A DNA stretch of 64,000 bases, taken from positions 5,828,001 to 5,892,000 of the forward strand of contig NZ_CP061008.1 in NCBI RefSeq assembly GCF_014490035.1, read 5' to 3'. Every line of letters starts with the position of its first letter. Within the stretch, counting starts at the first letter, position 1. Of this stretch, positions 1-7,690 are shown in pieces. The notes beneath the pieces are model-generated. The model was not told where the DNA came from and ran no database searches. It saw only the letters and a list, made by a program, of their open reading frames with translations. The stretch is from Achromobacter xylosoxidans (GTDB taxonomy: Bacteria > Pseudomonadota > Gammaproteobacteria > Burkholderiales > Burkholderiaceae_B). The translations under genes and the position numbers were made by a program.

Positions 1-410
1 GGAAACGCCGGGTTCACCACCAGCACCAGCGGAAACTTGCCAATGGCGCCGATATACGTGAAGTCCTTTTCCGGACTGAAGGCCAGCTTGCGGAACAGGT
101 GTTCGTTGAAGGCCAGCACGCCGTTGTCCGCCGACATGACGGTGTAGCCGTCAGGCTTGGCGTTGGCGACCTGCTCCGCGCCGATGTTGGTCGCGGCGCC
201 CGGCCGGTTGTCGATGATGATCTGCTGGCCCAGCGCGGCGCGCATGGACTCGGCCAGCGTGCGCGCGAGGTTGTCGGTGCCTCCGCCCGCGGGATACGGC
301 ACAACCCACTTGATCAGTTGGTCGGGATACTTGGCCTGGGCGCGGGCCAGCGGCGTGGCGGCGGCCAGGGCCGTGGCCCCCAGCGCCTCGAGGAAATGGC
401 GTCGGTTCAA
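1..410 (-). CDS. Bug-family (TctC-like) periplasmic binding protein, 3' end outside the window
   Basis: Periplasmic substrate-binding protein of the tripartite tricarboxylate transporter type, greatly expanded in Bordetella and Achromobacter. The first 136 residues are visible. They start with a twin-arginine-like leader (NRRHFLEALGATALAAA, then a cleavage-like ARAQA), followed by the family signature WVVPYPAGGGTDNLAR and the IIIDNRPGAATNIGAE segment. I place the start at a TTG because GGAG lies six bases upstream and the complete leader is then kept; no ATG fits. It lies 30 bp after the small DUF2783-type gene and is probably in one operon with the FAD hydroxylase, so the ligand may be an aromatic or carboxylate substrate of that enzyme (inference). 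The C-terminal part lies beyond base 1. Confidence 0.85.
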   Translation of the reverse strand, partial: MNRRHFLEALGATALAAATPLARAQAKYPDQLIKWVVPYPAGGGTDNLARTLAESMRAALGQQIIIDNRPGAATNIGAEQVANAKPDGYTVMSADNGVLAFNEHLFRKLAFSPEKDFTYIGAIGKFPLVLVVNPAF

Positions 411-440
411 GTCTGTCTCCTTTGGAATGGTCGTCGCCGA

Positions 441-644
441 TCAGTCGGCTGAAAGCGAGGGATCGGGCAGGTCACGCAAAGCCTGCTCGATGGCGTCCAG
501 GCAACGCTGCTCGTCCTGGACCTGCTCGAACAGCAGCAGGGCCAGGCGCGCCAGAAACAGGGACTCGCGTCCGCGCCCGGCGGTTGCGATGGCATTGCTG
601 CAGCGCGCATAGATGCGGTCCTGGACCGCGGCGTCGGCAATCAT
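441..644 (-). CDS. small DUF2783-type protein next to a flavin hydroxylase
   Basis: A 67-residue acidic, helical protein (MIADAAVQDRIYARCSNA through LPDPSLSAD) without signal peptide or membrane segment. Its start codon overlaps the stop of the upstream FAD hydroxylase (ATGA), so the two are translationally coupled. Size, position and the central FLARLALLLFEQ helix fit the DUF2783 family, which usually accompanies class A flavin monooxygenases; its biochemical role is unknown to me. A partner or stabiliser of the hydroxylase is an inference from the coupling. Family assignment is from memory, not from a profile search. Confidence 0.7.
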   Translation of the reverse strand: MIADAAVQDRIYARCSNAIATAGRGRESLFLARLALLLFEQVQDEQRCLDAIEQALRDLPDPSLSAD

Positions 645-2284
645 TGAATGGCTCCTTGCGCCCCGCAGGCGCGTTCGATGGCGGACAGCACCGTATCCAG
701 CGATGGCGAGCGCCACCGGCCGCAGACATGGCCGTCGGGCCGCAAGAGGTAGGCCGTGCCGGCCTGCGGCGACTCCGCGTGCGCCGCTGGCGCGGCACAG
801 CGGCAAGGCAGAAACCGCCACTCGGGCGAAGCCGTCAGCGCTTCCAAGGCCTGTTGTTCCGGCCAGCCGTCGAACGCCAGCAAAGTGAAACTGCCGGGGG
901 TCAGCAGATCGGTCAGGTGCCCGCCGTCCTCCGTCCCGCCATCCGCCAGCGGCGCGCCCGGCGCCCAATCGCCGCCGTCCTCGTCATCCGTCGACAAGGG
1001 CGATCCCGCGTAGGCGATGGCTCGCGTCTGCCGAGGATTGACCAGGCGCGCAATGCCCGGATGCCGGCCCGCCAGCGACAGGCTGGCCTCGCGCATCAGA
1101 TCGAAGCCGCGATGCGGCGGCGACATGAACTCGGTGCTGCGCATGGCGTTCTCGGCATTGATGTGGAACGCCTGCCGCCGCTCGCTGCAATAGCTGTCCA
1201 GCAACGTATCCGTGCCCTTGCCTTGCAGCACGGCCGCCAGCTTCCAGACCAGGTTGTCGGCGTCGTCGAAACCCGAATTCAAGCCGCGCACGCCGAAAAT
1301 CGGCATGGCATGCGCGGCGTTGCCTGCGAACAGAATGCGGCCATGGCGATAGGCGTCCAACGTCATCGCGCCGGCGCGGTACACCGAAGTCCACACCGGC
1401 TTCCATGGCAGATGTCCTTCGCCGATGGCGTCCAGATGCGTCTGCACGAATGCCCGCACCTGATCCGGCTGCAGGGCTTGCGCGGCATCCGCGCCGGCCG
1501 CCAGTTGATAGTCCACCCGCCAGATGTTGTCCGGCTGTCGATGCATCAGGATGGTGGTCCCGCGCGCCCAGGGCGGGTCGAACCACGCGCGTCGTTGCGC
1601 TGGGTACTCGCTGGCGAGCTCGATATCGACGATCGCATAGCGGCCTTGATAGCCCGTACCCTTCAGCTCCAACCCCAGGCTGGAGCGTATGAAACTCTGG
1701 CCGCCATCGCAGGCCAGCAGCCAGTCGGCGCGCGTCTCGTAGCTGCCCAGCGGATTCTCGATCCGCAAGCTCACGCCTTCAGCGTCGGCACGGCATTCGG
1801 CCACCTTGCTGGCCCAGCGGATATCCACCCGCCCCGGAAAGCGGCCGTTGATCTCGTCGATGGCGTCCAGCAGGAACTGCTCGATGTAGTACTGCTGCAG
1901 ATTGATCATCGGCGGGTACTTGTCGCCCGGCGCCGACGGCATGTCGAACACCAGCACTTCCTCGGTGCCGTAATAGCTGCGGCCCCGGGTCCAGGCCAGG
2001 CCCTTCTCCATGAAGGCCGGCGCCACGCCCAGGCGGTCCAGGATTTCCAGGCTGCGGCGCGAGATACAGGCCGCCCGGCTGCCCTCGCAGACCGAGTCGT
2101 CGGCCTCGATCACGACGCTGTCCAGGCCCAGTCGGGCCAAGCCCAGCGCGGCCGCCAGCCCCACCGGACCGCCGCCCGCAATCAGCACGCGATGAGGCCG
2201 GGCCTCACCGCCTTCCGCGTTGAGCCGGGGCAGCGACGGCGGGAAGCGCCGGTACTCGAAGGGTCCGATTCTTTCTAAGGGCAT
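641..2284 (-). CDS. FAD-dependent aromatic-ring hydroxylase (MhpA/PheA-like)
   Basis: Class A flavoprotein monooxygenase, 547 residues, expected to hydroxylate a phenolic ring with NAD(P)H and O2 in the cytoplasm. Visible motifs are the N-terminal dinucleotide-binding AGGGPVG (about residues 36-42) leading into the EAD acidic end, the DG motif in LLACDGGQSFIR (about 192), and the FAD/substrate motif GRILFAGNAAHAMPIFG (about 316) followed by GLNSGFDDADNL. The C-terminal ~150 residues resemble the thioredoxin-like domain of phenol hydroxylases. The ATG at 2284 was preferred because AGGA sits seven bases upstream; a TTG two codons earlier has no room for a ribosome site. It is divergent from a LuxR regulator across a long palindrome and heads the operon with the DUF2783-type and Bug genes. 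Substrate not determinable from sequence alone. Confidence 0.88.
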   Translation of the reverse strand: MPLERIGPFEYRRFPPSLPRLNAEGGEARPHRVLIAGGGPVGLAAALGLARLGLDSVVIEADDSVCEGSRAACISRRSLEILDRLGVAPAFMEKGLAWTRGRSYYGTEEVLVFDMPSAPGDKYPPMINLQQYYIEQFLLDAIDEINGRFPGRVDIRWASKVAECRADAEGVSLRIENPLGSYETRADWLLACDGGQSFIRSSLGLELKGTGYQGRYAIVDIELASEYPAQRRAWFDPPWARGTTILMHRQPDNIWRVDYQLAAGADAAQALQPDQVRAFVQTHLDAIGEGHLPWKPVWTSVYRAGAMTLDAYRHGRILFAGNAAHAMPIFGVRGLNSGFDDADNLVWKLAAVLQGKGTDTLLDSYCSERRQAFHINAENAMRSTEFMSPPHRGFDLMREASLSLAGRHPGIARLVNPRQTRAIAYAGSPLSTDDEDGGDWAPGAPLADGGTEDGGHLTDLLTPGSFTLLAFDGWPEQQALEALTASPEWRFLPCRCAAPAAHAESPQAGTAYLLRPDGHVCGRWRSPSLDTVLSAIERACGAQGAIQ

Positions 2285-2344
2285 GCGCAAGTCCTGTCAT
2301 CAAAAGCCCGTATTGGCTTGCGTCATATTCTGCGGGGCCGGACT

Positions 2345-2380
2345 GGTTAATATGTCCTAATTAATCAGGACAGACTAACC
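2345..2380. promoter_or_regulatory. 36-bp interrupted palindrome, probable operator
   Basis: The core TGTCCTAATTAATCAGGACA (2353-2372) matches its reverse complement at 18 of 20 positions. It is flanked at equal distances by GGTTA (2345-2349) and TAACC (2376-2380), all sharing one centre at 2362.5. It lies 4 bp before the LuxR-type start codon and about 60 bp before the divergent hydroxylase. Dimeric regulator binding is an inference; the adjacent LuxR protein is the obvious candidate. Confidence 0.6.
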
Positions 2381-2384
2381 CGCT

Positions 2385-3188
2385 ATGAAGCTGCTGCCGC
2401 TGCCGCCGCGTCCCCTTCCTTCGGGCCAGGCGCTGAGCATCGCACTGATGAATGCAATCGGCGCCGAAAACTTCGCCGCCGGGGTGCTGGACGCGCTGGG
2501 CACGACCTTGCCCGCCAGCCATTGCACGGTGTTCGCACTGCGCAGCAGCGGGCGCGTGGAAGCCGTTTCGAGCGCCAGCGCCATCGGCGAGGTCGCGACG
2601 CTGACCGCCATCGAGTACCTGCGCCTGGGCTTCGACAAGCAGGACTCCAACATGGTCTGGCTATCCCGGCGCAAACCCGCCAAGGCGCGCCAACTCTGGA
2701 TCGGGCATCAATTCGCCAAAGAGGTTGCCGATGCCCACTACCGCCGAGTGTGCTACGACGACCCTGGCATACGCGAACGGATGTCGCTGCTGGCCGTGTT
2801 TCCCGACGGCTACCGGGTCGCAGTCAGCCTGCACCGGAACTTTTCGTATCCGGACTACGGTTCCAAGGACTTCGAACGCATGTCGCAACACGCGTCCCTG
2901 ATTGCCGCAGCGGTCATGCGCCATGTCCAGGTAACCCGGCGCGCGCCTGCAGACCAGCCGCTGCAGGTTCAGCTCATGACCAAGCTGTCCGGACGGGAGC
3001 GGCAGTTGATCACCCATGTGCTGGACGGGCTGACCACCAAGGAGGCCGCGCGCGAAATGGGCGTGTCGGAAACCACCGCACTGACGTACCGCTACCGGGC
3101 TTTCCAGCACCTGGGGGTGCGCAACCATCGGGAGCTCATGGTGCTGTTGGGAGCGAGCGTGCCAAGACGAGGCCGGCCGACTCGCTGA
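2385..3188 (+). CDS. LuxR-family transcriptional regulator with GAF-like sensor domain
   Basis: 267 residues. The last ~65 residues form a LuxR-type helix-turn-helix (LSGRERQLITHVLDGLTTKEAA, then MGVSETTALTYRYRAFQHLGV). The first ~190 residues have no named motif that I recognise, but their alternating strands and size suggest a GAF/autoinducer-like ligand domain. There is no receiver domain or membrane segment, so this is a one-component regulator. It is transcribed away from the FAD hydroxylase operon, with a palindrome immediately before its ATG, so it most likely controls that operon and itself (inference). Confidence 0.82.
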   Translation: MKLLPLPPRPLPSGQALSIALMNAIGAENFAAGVLDALGTTLPASHCTVFALRSSGRVEAVSSASAIGEVATLTAIEYLRLGFDKQDSNMVWLSRRKPAKARQLWIGHQFAKEVADAHYRRVCYDDPGIRERMSLLAVFPDGYRVAVSLHRNFSYPDYGSKDFERMSQHASLIAAAVMRHVQVTRRAPADQPLQVQLMTKLSGRERQLITHVLDGLTTKEAAREMGVSETTALTYRYRAFQHLGVRNHRELMVLLGASVPRRGRPTR

Positions 3189-3223
3189 ATCGGGTCGACA
3201 AGAGCGTCGTCATCATGAACAAG

Positions 3224-4177
3224 CTAGTCGTGCTCTATCCCAGGAGCCCGAACCTTCCGCCTCGACCTCCCCGCCTTGCTGGAAGCAACCATGGCGTCGC
3301 GAGCCTCAATCAGACACTCGATGAAGCATTCGGCCGCCGGCGTAGGTGGCGACTCCTTCCGAGCAAGAATCGAGATGCGGGCGGAGGGAAGCTCATGCGT
3401 CAATTGCATCATGCGCATGTGCGATGGCAGCAGCTCGTGTTCAAACAGCGGGCGCACAAAAATGCCCAGCGCATCGCTTTTTGCCATGATGGCCAGCGCG
3501 ACGGCTACCGAGTGGCAAGAGATGATGTCGCGCGGCAAGGGTAAACCGTGAGCGGCGAAAGCCATTTTCACCAGGTTCGCGGGAGCTCCCGTGTTTCCCG
3601 GCACCAACCAGGGCGCGTCGTGTAATTCAGTCAAGCTACGGGCCCGGCGCAGTGGATGGCCTAGGCGCGCGCCTATCGCAAGCGGCAGGGTGAACAGAGG
3701 CCGATGCGCGAAGCCATCGTTGATCTCCCCGTCGTATTCCGTTTGCACAAGAAAATCATAGCGGCCTGAATCCAACTGCTCGTGGCTGTAGGGTGGTCCC
3801 ACTTCGTTGAACGCAACGGCCACCCGCGGCATGCGCGCGCGGAAAGCCACAAGCGCGTCCGGCACGACGACCAGCGCCGCGGAACTCACGGCCAGGCTCA
3901 GAGTGCCTCCCTCGCCGTCGCGCATCTGGCCAATTTCATCGCGGGCCCGGCGGGTCTCCTGCAGGATGACGATCGCCCGCTTGTACAAGGCTTCGCCATA
4001 AGTGGTCAGCTCCACGCCTTTGACACTGCGGCGTACCAGATCTACTCCCACGCTCTGCTCAAGTTCGCGCAAGCTGCGTGTCGCAGCAGGTTGGGTCACC
4101 GCGAGCGCACGCGCAGCCGCTCGGATGCTGCCATGCTCGGCAATCAGCGCGAAGGCGCGCAATTGGCGTAGGTTCAT
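3224..4177 (-). CDS. LysR-family transcriptional regulator
   Basis: 317 residues: N-terminal winged HTH (MNLRQLRAFALIAEHGSIRA, AVTQPAATRSLRELEQSVGV), then a periplasmic-binding-protein-like effector domain to about residue 300 and a basic tail. I used the ATG at 4177 since GGAG lies eight bases upstream and it gives the canonical LysR N-terminus; upstream codons would add a Phe-rich stretch foreign to the family. It is divergent from the first MHS permease, so it is the likely regulator of the 4.3-11.2 kb cluster; the effector is unknown. Its 3' end lies 35 bp from the convergent LuxR gene. Confidence 0.88.
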   Translation of the reverse strand: MNLRQLRAFALIAEHGSIRAAARALAVTQPAATRSLRELEQSVGVDLVRRSVKGVELTTYGEALYKRAIVILQETRRARDEIGQMRDGEGGTLSLAVSSAALVVVPDALVAFRARMPRVAVAFNEVGPPYSHEQLDSGRYDFLVQTEYDGEINDGFAHRPLFTLPLAIGARLGHPLRRARSLTELHDAPWLVPGNTGAPANLVKMAFAAHGLPLPRDIISCHSVAVALAIMAKSDALGIFVRPLFEHELLPSHMRMMQLTHELPSARISILARKESPPTPAAECFIECLIEARDAMVASSKAGRSRRKVRAPGIEHD

Positions 4178-4227
4178 GCATTCGGCTCCGGTAGGTCCCG
4201 CGGGGTATATAAAAAAAAAGAAAGAAC

Positions 4228-4272
4228 GGAACAAAATTTCTGTCTTTTTTTATTCTATGGCATCCGTATAGT
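4228..4272 (+). promoter_or_regulatory. shared promoter-like element, copy A
   Basis: Starts with GGAACAAAATTTCTGTCTTT and ends with CCGTATAGT, in which TATAGT (4267-4272) is a good -10 hexamer. The same two blocks occur before the second permease (7574) and before the chemoreceptor (13473). Copy A is one base shorter between the blocks. The left block may be an activator site or an unusual -35/ECF-type box; the sequence does not decide. Confidence 0.65.
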
Positions 4273-4341
4273 GCCTGCGAAGGGAAGCCCAAGGTCTGGA
4301 TCCACGGACCGGCAACCCACTAAACAGACCAGGGGAAACCA

Positions 4342-5682
4342 ATGTCTATCGCAATCGCAACGGTCGCACCCGGCGCGCTGCATACGCCGTCCATGCGCCG
4401 GCGGGTCATTGCCGGCACCACCATTGGCAACGCACTAGAGTTCTTTGATTTCACCGTTTTCACTTTTCTTATCCTCGTAATCGGCCCTCTGTTTTTTCCG
4501 GCCGCCTCCAGCTATGGCCAACTGCTGCTGACCACCGCAACTTTCGGCGTAGGCTTTCTGATGCGCCCCGTCGGCGGCATGCTGATCGGCTCCTACGCCG
4601 ACCGCCACGGCCGGAAGGCAGCCATGACGCTGACGCTGTCGATGATGGGCCTGGGCTGTGGCCTGATCGTCGTGGCTCCCACCTATGCACAAATGGGCAT
4701 GGTCGGGCCAATCATGATGGTGATGGCTCGCCTGATCCAAGGCTTCGCCGCCGGCGGCGAAGTCGGGGCCTCGACCACCCTGTTGGTCGAACACGCTCCG
4801 CGCGGCAAACGCGGCTTCTATTCCAGCTGGCAGTATGGCAGCCAGGCCCTAGGCGTAATGGTCGGGGCGTTGGTCGTGACGCTGCTGACCCACGCACTGA
4901 GCGCGGAACAGATGCAGGCCTGGGGCTGGCGCCTGCCATTCGTGATCGGCATCCTCACCGTACCCGTGGGCGCGTACATTCGCCGCAATCTCGACGAAAC
5001 GCTGGAGCCGCCGCCCCCGGCATCGGGTCAACCGGCCCTCGTGGCCACGCCATCAACGGCCGGCCGCCAGCCCCTGCGCAACATATTCAGCAATTACAAA
5101 CTGACCATGCTCAAAGGCGTGCTGTTGGTCACAGGCGGGATGGTCTGCATTCAGGTCATCAACTTCTATATCCCCACGTACGCCCGCCGCGAACTGGGCC
5201 TCTCAGCTACCTCCGCGCTGTGGGCAAGCGTGGTCTTCAGCGGCATCAGCTTCGTCGCCGCGCCATTCGTCGGCATGCTGGCCGACCATTACGGACGCAA
5301 GCGCGTGATCTTCTGGTCACGCCTCGTGATGCTCATCATGCTGCTGCCTTCTTTCCACTGGCTGATCGTTGCGCCCAGTGGTGAACGACTGATCGTTCTG
5401 CTTGCTGTGCTCTCGCTGCTGGTAGCCCTTCAGACCTCACCGGCGTTCACCATGGTGCCCGAGTTGTTCCCCAAACAGGTACGCACCACTGGCCTGTCCG
5501 TCGTGTTTGGACTCGGGATTTCGATACTTGGCGGGTTCTCCCAGTTTTTCGTGACTTGGCTGCTCCACGTGACCGGCGACTCCATGGCCCCGGCATGGTT
5601 CCTGATGGTGACCATGACGCTTTCTACGGTGGTGCTGTTCTGGATCAAGGACCGCACCCATGACGACATCGACGCCTCGTAA
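4342..5682 (+). CDS. MFS permease, metabolite:H+ symporter (MHS) type, paralog 1
   Basis: 446-residue inner-membrane transporter with twelve predicted helices, related to ShiA/ProP-type symporters. Family marks are GNALEFFDFTVFTFL in helix 1, the loop 2-3 signature GSYADRHGRKAAM, RLIQGFAAGGEVGASTTLLVE in helix 4 and the repeat of the loop motif ADHYGRKRV in the second half. GGGGAAACC precedes the ATG. It begins the cluster downstream of promoter element A and is followed after 45 bp by the ABM-domain gene. A near-identical paralog with the same leader lies at 7691, showing a local duplication. MHS members carry organic acids, betaines or aromatic acids; the cargo here is not identifiable. Confidence 0.88.
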   Translation: MSIAIATVAPGALHTPSMRRRVIAGTTIGNALEFFDFTVFTFLILVIGPLFFPAASSYGQLLLTTATFGVGFLMRPVGGMLIGSYADRHGRKAAMTLTLSMMGLGCGLIVVAPTYAQMGMVGPIMMVMARLIQGFAAGGEVGASTTLLVEHAPRGKRGFYSSWQYGSQALGVMVGALVVTLLTHALSAEQMQAWGWRLPFVIGILTVPVGAYIRRNLDETLEPPPPASGQPALVATPSTAGRQPLRNIFSNYKLTMLKGVLLVTGGMVCIQVINFYIPTYARRELGLSATSALWASVVFSGISFVAAPFVGMLADHYGRKRVIFWSRLVMLIMLLPSFHWLIVAPSGERLIVLLAVLSLLVALQTSPAFTMVPELFPKQVRTTGLSVVFGLGISILGGFSQFFVTWLLHVTGDSMAPAWFLMVTMTLSTVVLFWIKDRTHDDIDAS

Positions 5683-5727
5683 ATCTGAGCCAGAGCAATT
5701 CAATCGCCCTTCACTGGAGCACAAGAA

Positions 5728-6444
5728 ATGGCAACTGCATCCGCACAATCCACGCGCACCGTGCTGGAATGTGGCTTCAAGATCATCCCCGGCAAAGAGG
5801 ACAAGTTCGCCGTATTCAACGACGCTCTGTACCCTGTCGCAATAAGCCAGGACGGATTTGAATCCGTGTATGGCGGAGATATCCACAACTCGACCTGGCG
5901 TTATGTGGGGGTCCGCTACGCCAGCGCCGAACAAATGAATGCGTGGCATCACCACCCGCGGCACAAGGCCGCCCAAAAGGCGGCATACGACCGCTGGTGG
6001 ACGGCGGTCTACATGCGCAAATGGCGCGAGGCCGCGCCAGGCGAATCCCTGACCGGGAAAGTCATGAATGAAACTCGTCTTGCCATGCCAGCCCCTCTGC
6101 ATGACACGCAGCTTCATGCCTTGCAAAAAAACCTATCCACTCTGGAAGATCTTGGCGCGTCCCCGTTCGAAACCCTGACGGGAGAATATGAAGCCCAACC
6201 CTACCAGCTGATCGGCCCCAACGAGGCCGCCCCGGAGATCGGTGGGGTCTTCTATCTGCTTATCACCCATTGGCCCTCGCCTGCGGCTGCCGACGCCTGG
6301 AAAGGTTCGTCGGCATACAAGGCGCTCCAGGAACTCGGCGCACTTACCTCGGACACATTCATGGCTCTGCCTGAGGCCTTTTCTCGCGACCACCTGCGCG
6401 AAGACAAGCTGCAACGTGAATGGCAGCTTGAGGCCCATGGCTAG
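5728..6444 (+). CDS. protein with two antibiotic-biosynthesis-monooxygenase-like domains
   Basis: 238 residues, soluble, no signal peptide. Residues ~10-100 look like an ABM-type ferredoxin-fold domain: an opening strand RTVLECGFKIIPGKEDKF, then RYASAEQMNAWHHHPRHKAA and a closing WWTAVYMRKW. Residues ~130-225 repeat the pattern (GVFYLLITHWPSPAAADAWK, SSAYKAL), so one chain could form the dimeric alpha/beta barrel. Some members of this fold are cofactor-free monooxygenases or heme degraders, others only bind ligands, so activity is uncertain. GGAG lies eight bases before the ATG. It sits between the permease and the flavoprotein reductase gene (43 bp), suggesting a shared pathway. Confidence 0.65.
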   Translation: MATASAQSTRTVLECGFKIIPGKEDKFAVFNDALYPVAISQDGFESVYGGDIHNSTWRYVGVRYASAEQMNAWHHHPRHKAAQKAAYDRWWTAVYMRKWREAAPGESLTGKVMNETRLAMPAPLHDTQLHALQKNLSTLEDLGASPFETLTGEYEAQPYQLIGPNEAAPEIGGVFYLLITHWPSPAAADAWKGSSAYKALQELGALTSDTFMALPEAFSRDHLREDKLQREWQLEAHG

Positions 6445-6487
6445 ACGATGACGGCGCGCTACAAATAAACACTACGAGGCACGAGCA

Positions 6488-7435
6488 ATGCAAGTCAGAG
6501 TCCAATCAACCCGACGGACTGCGGATGACATCGTCGCAGTCGAACTCGTCTCGCTTACGGACGATGCCTTGCCAGCTTTCGAAGCCGGTGCGCACATCGA
6601 CATCCAACTGCCGGGCAGCATCACTCGTCAATACTCAATCTGCAACGCTCCTCAGGACCGTTCACGCTACGTGCTGGGAGTACTGAAGGCCAGGGAATCC
6701 CGGGGAGGATCCTTGGCAGTCCACGCATTGCAGCAGGGCGACATCATCGAGATCGGCAAGCCACGAAATCAATTTTCGCTTGCACCCAAGGCCCAGCACT
6801 CCATCCTGATCGCGGGCGGAATCGGCATCACGCCGATACTCTCGATGGCGCAGGCCCTATCCGCTGAAGACGCTTCATTCGAACTGCACTATTGCGTCCG
6901 CGCCCGTGGCCAGATTGCATTCTCGGAGCAACTTACCTCGGCTGCCTTGGCAGCCAAGGTTTTCATCCACGTGGACAGCGATCAGCCCGCAAACACGCTT
7001 GATCTGGATGGGTTGTTGGATCGCGCGGCGCCTGACATTCATCTCTATGTATGCGGGCCAGTTGGTTTCATCGAGATGGTCATCGAGCACGCGGAACGTC
7101 AAGCCTGGGCTGCTGAATGTCTGCACCGCGAGTTCTTTTCCCCGGTCGCAAGCTCTGCTGACGACTCCTCGCCGTTCGAGCTAGTTATTGCCGGCTCGGG
7201 CCTGCGCATCCCGGTTGCATCCCATGAGACCGCCTTAACCGCGCTGCGGTCGGCCGGAATCGATATTCCAACAGCATGCGAACAGGGCATCTGCGGCACT
7301 TGCCTGACACACGTTGTCGAAGGAGAGCCGGATCATCGCGACGAGTTCCTCACCGAGGAAGAAAAGGCACGCAACGACCAGTTTCTCCCATGTTGCTCAC
7401 GCGCACGGACGAGCCGTCTGGTCATAGATCTTTGA
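6488..7435 (+). CDS. PDR/VanB-type oxygenase reductase (FMN, NAD, 2Fe-2S)
   Basis: 315 residues with the domain order of phthalate dioxygenase reductase: flavin-binding barrel (RQYSICNAP, about 55), NAD-binding domain (ILIAGGIGITPILSMAQ, about 107, and YVCGPVGFIE, about 188), and a C-terminal plant-type ferredoxin (CEQGICGTCLTHVVEG, then CCSRA) with the four cysteines in C-x4-C-x2-C...C order. It passes electrons from NADH to a partner oxygenase. No Rieske oxygenase gene is nearby; the only candidate partner in the cluster is the ABM-type protein upstream. Transcribed with its neighbours; the 255 bp downstream carry promoter element B. Confidence 0.9.
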   Translation: MQVRVQSTRRTADDIVAVELVSLTDDALPAFEAGAHIDIQLPGSITRQYSICNAPQDRSRYVLGVLKARESRGGSLAVHALQQGDIIEIGKPRNQFSLAPKAQHSILIAGGIGITPILSMAQALSAEDASFELHYCVRARGQIAFSEQLTSAALAAKVFIHVDSDQPANTLDLDGLLDRAAPDIHLYVCGPVGFIEMVIEHAERQAWAAECLHREFFSPVASSADDSSPFELVIAGSGLRIPVASHETALTALRSAGIDIPTACEQGICGTCLTHVVEGEPDHRDEFLTEEEKARNDQFLPCCSRARTSRLVIDL

Positions 7436-7573
7436 TGACGCCTCGTCGAACAGATACGGTCAGCCATGCCATTTCATAACGCCGGCAAGACAACGCCACC
7501 AGGATTCGAGATTCAGATGTGTTCGTACCCTGAATATCCTGGCCCATTCGCCCTATAAATAAAAGTATTCATT

Positions 7574-7619
7574 GGAACGCAAATTCTGTCTTTTTCTTAT
7601 TTCTGCGCGTCCGTATAGT
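7574..7619 (+). promoter_or_regulatory. shared promoter-like element, copy B
   Basis: GGAACGCAAATTCTGTCTTT, spacer, then GCGTCCGTATAGT with TATAGT at 7614-7619. Matches copies at 4228 and 13473. The following leader (AGTGCCCTCGAAGAAGG, CCCAAGG, CAACAGAC, AGGGGAAA) also resembles that of the first permease, so gene and promoter were duplicated together. About 60 bp upstream is an imperfect hairpin (CCAGGA/ATTCAG at 7499-7516 against CTGAAT/TCCTGG at 7530-7542). Confidence 0.65.
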
Positions 7620-7690
7620 GCCCTCGAAGAAGGTACCCAAGGCCGGGAATCAGCGGCCAACAACCTTCTCAACAGACACTAGGGGAAAAC

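Noticed and set aside
422..2278. Long plus-strand open frame of 618 codons
   Set aside because: It is antisense to the FAD hydroxylase and DUF2783-type gene; composition is Arg/Gln/His-rich as in GC-driven shadow frames, and it has no recognisable domain.
4228..4272. Sigma-54 or sigma-28 flagellar promoter for the repeated element
   Set aside because: Neither GGCAC-N5-TTGC nor TAAA-N15-GCCGATAA type boxes are present.
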